From JAICQQ01 sp965651135 (GTDB lineage: Bacteria > Myxococcota_A > Polyangia > Polyangiales > Polyangiaceae): a DNA stretch of 64,000 bases. Below the pieces are notes generated by a model, which saw only the letters and a program-made list of their open reading frames with translations, made no database searches and was not told where the DNA came from. A program made the translations under genes and the position numbers. The stretch lies in assembly GCA_965651135.1 (NCBI GenBank), contig CBFGRJ010000002.1:1-64000 (forward strand). The letters are read 5' to 3'. Shown here in pieces: positions 60,199 to 64,000 of the stretch. Within the stretch, counting starts at the first letter, position 1. Every line of letters starts with the position of its first letter.

Positions 60199-61728
60199 AT
60201 GCTCCCCAGTTCCCGTATTTCGCATTGCTTTGGTTTTGTATTTCCCTTTTTTGCGATTTTGCAAATCGGCTGCTCGGATAACGCCACCTACACGAATGTC
60301 GAAGGCGGCACGACTGAGGGAACGACCGGTGGAACACCCACCGCCGCAGGGACTACGGGCAGTGGCACCATGGCGGCAGCTACCACCTCGGGCGCCACGA
60401 CGGCCGTGACCAGCTCCGGCACGACAACCGACGGTGGTCCCACCATGGGGGCCACGACGGCCAGCACCACGACGCTCGGCGCCACCATCGGCAGTACCAC
60501 GACGGACGGCACGACTGGCGGCGCTGGAGGGACGAGCGGGACCAGCGACACCAGCGGCACCACCGGCACTGGCACTACGGGCGGAAGCGCCGACTGCACC
60601 CTGCCCGAGCTACCCGACCCTGCCAACCTAACCTACGAAAACCAGAAGCTCCCCGATCCCTTTACCTTCTTTGACGGCACACCGGTCACGACCAAGGCGC
60701 AGTGGGAGTGCCGCCGCAAGGAAATCTTGGCGATGGCCGACAAGTACATCTACGGTCCAGTGCCTCCCGAGCCGGACGACGTAGACGGAACCGTGGAGGG
60801 CGGGTCCATTTCGTTTACCGCCACCGTAGGGTCGAAAACGGAAAGCTTTACGGCGAGCATCGGCAGCGGAGCCGGCCCCGCCATCGCCCTGCGGCTACAG
60901 GGTGGCATCTATCCAAGCAATGCCAAGACGCTTACTTTCGGAATGGGCTTTGAAGGCAAGATCCGTAACCTGTTCGGCTACTCCGAGCTCAACCCGAATG
61001 TCGCCAACGGATGGATGCTCGACCGGGTGATGGATGTATTGGAAGAAAACCCGGATAGCGGTCATGACGCGACGAAGATGATGGTGTCAGGGTGTTCCGG
61101 GTGTGGAAAGGGTGCGTTCCTGGCCGGCGTCTTCAGTCGTGTACCGCTGACCGTCATCGTAGAATCCGGAGGTGGGGGCGCCTCCAGCTTTCGGCAAGCC
61201 GAATGGTTCCGGCACGGCGACGGCGGTTCCATCTACCAGTGCTCGGATGCCCTACCTCAGAGCATCGACAACCTCGAAGACACCGGAATCTGCGGGCCCT
61301 GGGTGACCGAGGCGGCACGATGGCTTCGATCGGATCCCTCGAAAGTCTACAACTTGCCCATCGATCAGCACTTGCTTTTGGCGACGATCGCTCCGCGATA
61401 TCTAGTGCATTTCACGAACAACCATGGCGTCAACTCATGGTGTCACCTCGGAGGAACCTGTGAAGCGCTCTCAGCGTGGGCAGCAGAACCGGTGTGGAAT
61501 GCGCTCGGAGTTCCAGAACGGATGGGGTTCCAAATGTACAGCGCCGGGCACTGCAGTAATCCGTCGAGCGCAACCGCCCTCGCCAACGAATTCTTCAAGC
61601 TGGTGTTCGAAGGCGACACAAGCGCCAACACCGACGTCATGGAGATCATGGAGAACGGTGTTCAGCAACCGGTCAGCCAATGGCAAGACATGTGGGTTGA
61701 CTGGAACATGGATACAGTTCTGCAGTAG
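60199..61728 (+). CDS. CE15-like glucuronoyl esterase lipoprotein with altered active-site motif
   Basis: The 509-residue protein has a signal with probable lipobox LQIGC (Cys25) and a Thr/Gly/Ser/Ala linker to about residue 135. The carbohydrate esterase 15-type alpha/beta hydrolase domain then begins PDPFTFFDGTPVTTKAQWECRRKEI. The nucleophile segment is GCSGCGKGAF (Ser300), where the family has GCSRxGKGA, so the oxyanion-hole Arg at 301 is Gly. The acid is in VIVESGGGGASSFRQ and the His in SAGHCSNP. CE15 enzymes cut ester links between lignin and glucuronoxylan. Activity on the usual substrate is uncertain. Confidence 0.83.
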   Translation: MLPSSRISHCFGFVFPFFAILQIGCSDNATYTNVEGGTTEGTTGGTPTAAGTTGSGTMAAATTSGATTAVTSSGTTTDGGPTMGATTASTTTLGATIGSTTTDGTTGGAGGTSGTSDTSGTTGTGTTGGSADCTLPELPDPANLTYENQKLPDPFTFFDGTPVTTKAQWECRRKEILAMADKYIYGPVPPEPDDVDGTVEGGSISFTATVGSKTESFTASIGSGAGPAIALRLQGGIYPSNAKTLTFGMGFEGKIRNLFGYSELNPNVANGWMLDRVMDVLEENPDSGHDATKMMVSGCSGCGKGAFLAGVFSRVPLTVIVESGGGGASSFRQAEWFRHGDGGSIYQCSDALPQSIDNLEDTGICGPWVTEAARWLRSDPSKVYNLPIDQHLLLATIAPRYLVHFTNNHGVNSWCHLGGTCEALSAWAAEPVWNALGVPERMGFQMYSAGHCSNPSSATALANEFFKLVFEGDTSANTDVMEIMENGVQQPVSQWQDMWVDWNMDTVLQ

Positions 61729-61859
61729 CAGCGTCTCCCCGCTCTGGGAGTTTCGGCGCTGGCCGGCCGTGGAGAAATGCCGGAATCGCGGCCTGCTGGA
61801 GGCCAGCTGGCTTTCGAATAGTCGCCGAGAAGATCCGCGGCCATAGTTCCCGGGTCAGC

Positions 61860-63569
61860 GTGATCGATTCTGCCGCAACCCTCCCCGAACCTGTCCGGCG
61901 TTCGTCCATCTCTCGCTCGGGCGTGCGTACGCCGTCCTTCGACACGCAAACGCGCGAAGAGATGCGTGCCCTTCTACAGAAACGCCTCGGCGGTTTCGGG
62001 CTCATGTTCGCCGTAATCTTCGGCATCTTTTTCGTCTGGCGCATCGCAAGCGCGCTGTCCGCCGACGACAGTCCGAGCCAAGCGTTCCTACCTTGGCAGG
62101 CGCTCAGCGTGTTGACCTTTTTGGGACTGTGGTTCGTGTGTCGCGGTTCGCTTCGGTCGGAGACGTTCCTGCACACGATCGAGTTTGGTTCGCTGTGTGT
62201 GGCCGGTGGTGCAGCGACAATGATGTGCCTGACGGTGTCGTATGCGGCGCGGCCGGACACGATCTTGCTCTTGTGCATGACGTACGTGCTGATCGCGCGG
62301 GCGATCATGGTCCCGAGCAGCGCCCGCCGCACCTTCACCTATGGCCTGATATTCGCAGTACCGTTTCTCGTCAGCGTGTTCTACATCCACCTGCTCAATC
62401 ACGATCCGACGGATTATGCGGCCTCGGCCGATCCCCGTCTGCGGCTGGATGCGGCGGCGCTTGCGCCGCGCTGGACGGTCATCGGAGGGCTGTGGTGGGT
62501 CGCAGCGCTCATCATCCAAACCGCGACTTCGAAGGTGATCTACGGGCTCCGTCAAGAGGTGCGCGACGCACGTCGCCTGGGCCAATACACCTTGACGGAA
62601 AAGCTCGGTCAGGGCGGCATGGGCTCGGTTTACCGCGCGCGGCACGCGCTCTTGCGCCGGCCCTGTGCCATCAAGCTGTTGCCTCCCGACAAGTTCGGCC
62701 CCGAGAGTGCGGCGCGCTTCGAACGCGAAGTACAGCTCACCGCCGAGCTCACGCACCCGAACACCATCCGCGTCTTCGACTATGGCCGCACGCCGGAGGG
62801 CGTCTTCTACTACGTCATGGAACATCTCGAGGGCGCGGCCCTCGACAGCGTCGTCGCCGTCGACGGCCCAATGCCCCCGGGTCGCGTGATCCACGTACTC
62901 GACCAGGTGGCAGGCGCGCTGATCGAAGCGCACGGCATCGGCCTGATTCACCGTGACATCAAGCCCGCGAACATTTTTCTCAGCTGGCAAGGTGGAGTAC
63001 CCGACGTGGCCAAGGTGCTCGACTTTGGCCTGGTCAAGCAAGTGAACCAGGCCGACCTCGACGGCAGCGCGGAGCAGCCGCTCACGCAGGAAAACAGCGT
63101 GACTGGCACGCCCCAATACATGGCGCCCGAAGCGATCACGTCACCCGACAGCGTCGACGCGCGCACCGATCTCTACTCGCTGGGTGCCGTCGGCTACTAC
63201 CTGTTGGTGGGTGAGCATGTCTTTACGGGCCGCTCGCTCATCGAAGTGCTGAGCCACCACCTGCATACACCACCGGTGCCACCGTCCAAGCGCTTGGGCA
63301 GGCCGGTGCCCGAGGACCTAGAGCGGCTCATCATGGCGTGCCTCGAAAAGCCCTTGGCGGCTCGCCCTGCAAGTGCTCGAGATCTGCAGATCGCACTCCG
63401 CTCGTGCGCAGACGCTCACACCTGGAAGGAACCCGATGCCCGCGCCTGGTTCGAGGCCCATGCCGAGGCGCTCCGCGGGCGCCAATCGCACACGAAGCTC
63501 GACGGTAGCCAAACCATCGCCGTCAACTTGGACGAGCGCGTCTCGTTCTTGCCTAGAGAGCGAGCGTGA
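61860..63569 (+). CDS. Serine/threonine kinase with N-terminal polytopic membrane domain
   Basis: The 569-residue protein has an N-terminal membrane block of about six segments (residues about 45-215). A C-terminal Hanks-type kinase follows from about residue 243: GQGGMGSVY loop (250-258), catalytic Lys in PCAIKLL, HRDIKPANIF (Asp366), DFGLVKQV, and APE in MAPEAITSPDSVDARTDLYSLG. All catalytic residues are present. Most PknB-like kinases have the membrane segment after the kinase; here it precedes, so the input domain is membrane-embedded. The start is GTG at 61860. A TPR protein follows 163 bases later. Confidence 0.9.
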   Translation: MIDSAATLPEPVRRSSISRSGVRTPSFDTQTREEMRALLQKRLGGFGLMFAVIFGIFFVWRIASALSADDSPSQAFLPWQALSVLTFLGLWFVCRGSLRSETFLHTIEFGSLCVAGGAATMMCLTVSYAARPDTILLLCMTYVLIARAIMVPSSARRTFTYGLIFAVPFLVSVFYIHLLNHDPTDYAASADPRLRLDAAALAPRWTVIGGLWWVAALIIQTATSKVIYGLRQEVRDARRLGQYTLTEKLGQGGMGSVYRARHALLRRPCAIKLLPPDKFGPESAARFEREVQLTAELTHPNTIRVFDYGRTPEGVFYYVMEHLEGAALDSVVAVDGPMPPGRVIHVLDQVAGALIEAHGIGLIHRDIKPANIFLSWQGGVPDVAKVLDFGLVKQVNQADLDGSAEQPLTQENSVTGTPQYMAPEAITSPDSVDARTDLYSLGAVGYYLLVGEHVFTGRSLIEVLSHHLHTPPVPPSKRLGRPVPEDLERLIMACLEKPLAARPASARDLQIALRSCADAHTWKEPDARAWFEAHAEALRGRQSHTKLDGSQTIAVNLDERVSFLPRERA

Positions 63570-63607
63570 AAGGTCAAGACCTGGCCATCGCGTGCTGTTG
63601 CACTGTA

Positions 63608-63637
63608 TCGGCACTGGCGTTGTCGGCACTGGCGTTG
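63608..63637. repeat. 15-bp tandem duplication
   Basis: TCGGCACTGGCGTTG is duplicated exactly at 63608-63622 and 63623-63637, between the kinase stop and the TPR gene. Probably slippage. Confidence 0.75.
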
Positions 63638-63732
63638 CGCGTCAAAAATCCTTGACTCCACTCCCCTTGGCGGATGGGTTAAGCTCCGGCGATGAGTTTG
63701 GCTCGGCTTGGCTGGTCGCTCTCGCCGCAAAC

Positions 63733-64000
63733 ATGGCCCTAGTCGGCGAAGACGCGCTGGCCGAAGAACCCGCGGCAGCAACACAAGTGCCCAGCGCGGA
63801 AGACATAGCCAAGGCGCGGGCGGCGTTCTGGGAAGCCCACGAACAGTACACCGCCGGTAACTACCGTGAGGCCGTCGCTCTGTTCGAGCAGTCGTATTCG
63901 ATCTATCCTCAGAACGAGGTTTTGTTCAACATCGCCCTGGCGCACGCCAAGGGCGGCGATTGCGATACGGCTCACCAAACTCTGCGGCAGTACTTACGGG
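63733..64000 (+). CDS. TPR protein, C-terminus beyond right edge
   Basis: From ATG 63733 the frame runs open to the window end (89 codons). After an acidic/Ala-rich start it enters a tetratricopeptide helix pair: RAAFWEAHEQYTAGNYREAVALFEQSYSIYPQNEVLFNIALAHAKGGDCDTAHQTL. The frame is also open upstream through FGSAWLVALAANMALVGEDALA, which looks like a signal peptide, so the true start may be an earlier non-ATG codon such as TTG at 63667. It follows the kinase gene and is probably a protein-binding partner in the envelope. Confidence 0.75.
   Translation, partial: MALVGEDALAEEPAAATQVPSAEDIAKARAAFWEAHEQYTAGNYREAVALFEQSYSIYPQNEVLFNIALAHAKGGDCDTAHQTLRQYLR

Noticed and set aside
1..64000. tRNA, rRNA, CRISPR array or complete insertion sequence
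   Set aside because: No cloverleaf-like tail, rRNA segment, spaced direct-repeat array or intact transposase gene was seen on either strand; a covariance-model scan was not possible here.

Overview
The window looks like chromosomal DNA of a GC-rich myxobacterium (Myxococcota, probably Polyangia). The evidence is strong G/C preference at third codon positions, about a dozen secreted lipoproteins with long Gly/Ser/Thr-rich linkers after the lipobox, a protein with a MYXO-CTERM-like tail, an AgmX/PglI-type protein, a membrane Ser/Thr kinase, and a DUF1592/DUF1552 gene pair. No rRNA, tRNA, CRISPR array, prophage or intact insertion sequence was recognised. All functions are read from the sequence and family knowledge; no database was searched.

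Layout. 0-2 kb: 5' part of a SpvB/TcdB-like FG-GAP protein running off the left edge. 2-12 kb: a lipoprotein, then a forward housekeeping run of purM, a flavin oxidoreductase, rsmD, an AgmX-like protein, a small lipoprotein, truA, a serine-palmitoyltransferase-like enzyme and a GNAT-like protein that may be the ceramide synthase partner. 12-24 kb: trpE, a methyltransferase with a coiled coil, dnaJ facing a solitary FliI/SctN-type ATPase, a CPBP protease, a glycerophosphodiesterase, a VWA lipoprotein, a DUF4388-like/TPR protein and a DUF2071 protein. 24-29.5 kb: a compact forward set of aspartoacylase-like enzyme, RimK ligase fused to an RCK_C domain, small MscS channel, MgtE_N/CBS protein and full MgtE. 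29.6-35 kb: a LacI regulator, the reverse operon rfbB-rfbD-slyX, an MFS transporter and two lipoproteins.

35-44 kb: a membrane hydrolase-like protein, a YdeI-like protein, a paired ferritin-like (DUF455) and ATP-grasp gene, a methyltransferase-glycosyltransferase pair, an SDR and a PEBP lipoprotein. 44.3-45 kb is decayed DNA with fragments resembling Rhs-type toxin and immunity genes. 45-47 kb holds a VWA lipoprotein and a fatty acid hydroxylase-like enzyme. 47-55 kb is one reverse convoy: ECF sigma factor, FecR/TPR protein, envelope protein, RCC1-repeat lipoprotein, DUF1592-type cytochrome-like lipoprotein and DUF1552 protein. 55-64 kb: a PhyH dioxygenase, a methyltransferase with a clear terminator, a truncated GFA-family remnant, an amidohydrolase, an FAH-family enzyme, a CE15-like esterase with an altered active-site motif, a polytopic Ser/Thr kinase and the start of a TPR protein cut by the right edge.

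The strongest candidates for unusual biology are the RimK-RCK_C / aspartoacylase / MscS / MgtE operon, the DUF455 + ATP-grasp pair, the ECF-FecR surface convoy, the probable sphingolipid gene pair, and several perfect or near-perfect inverted repeats in front of genes.
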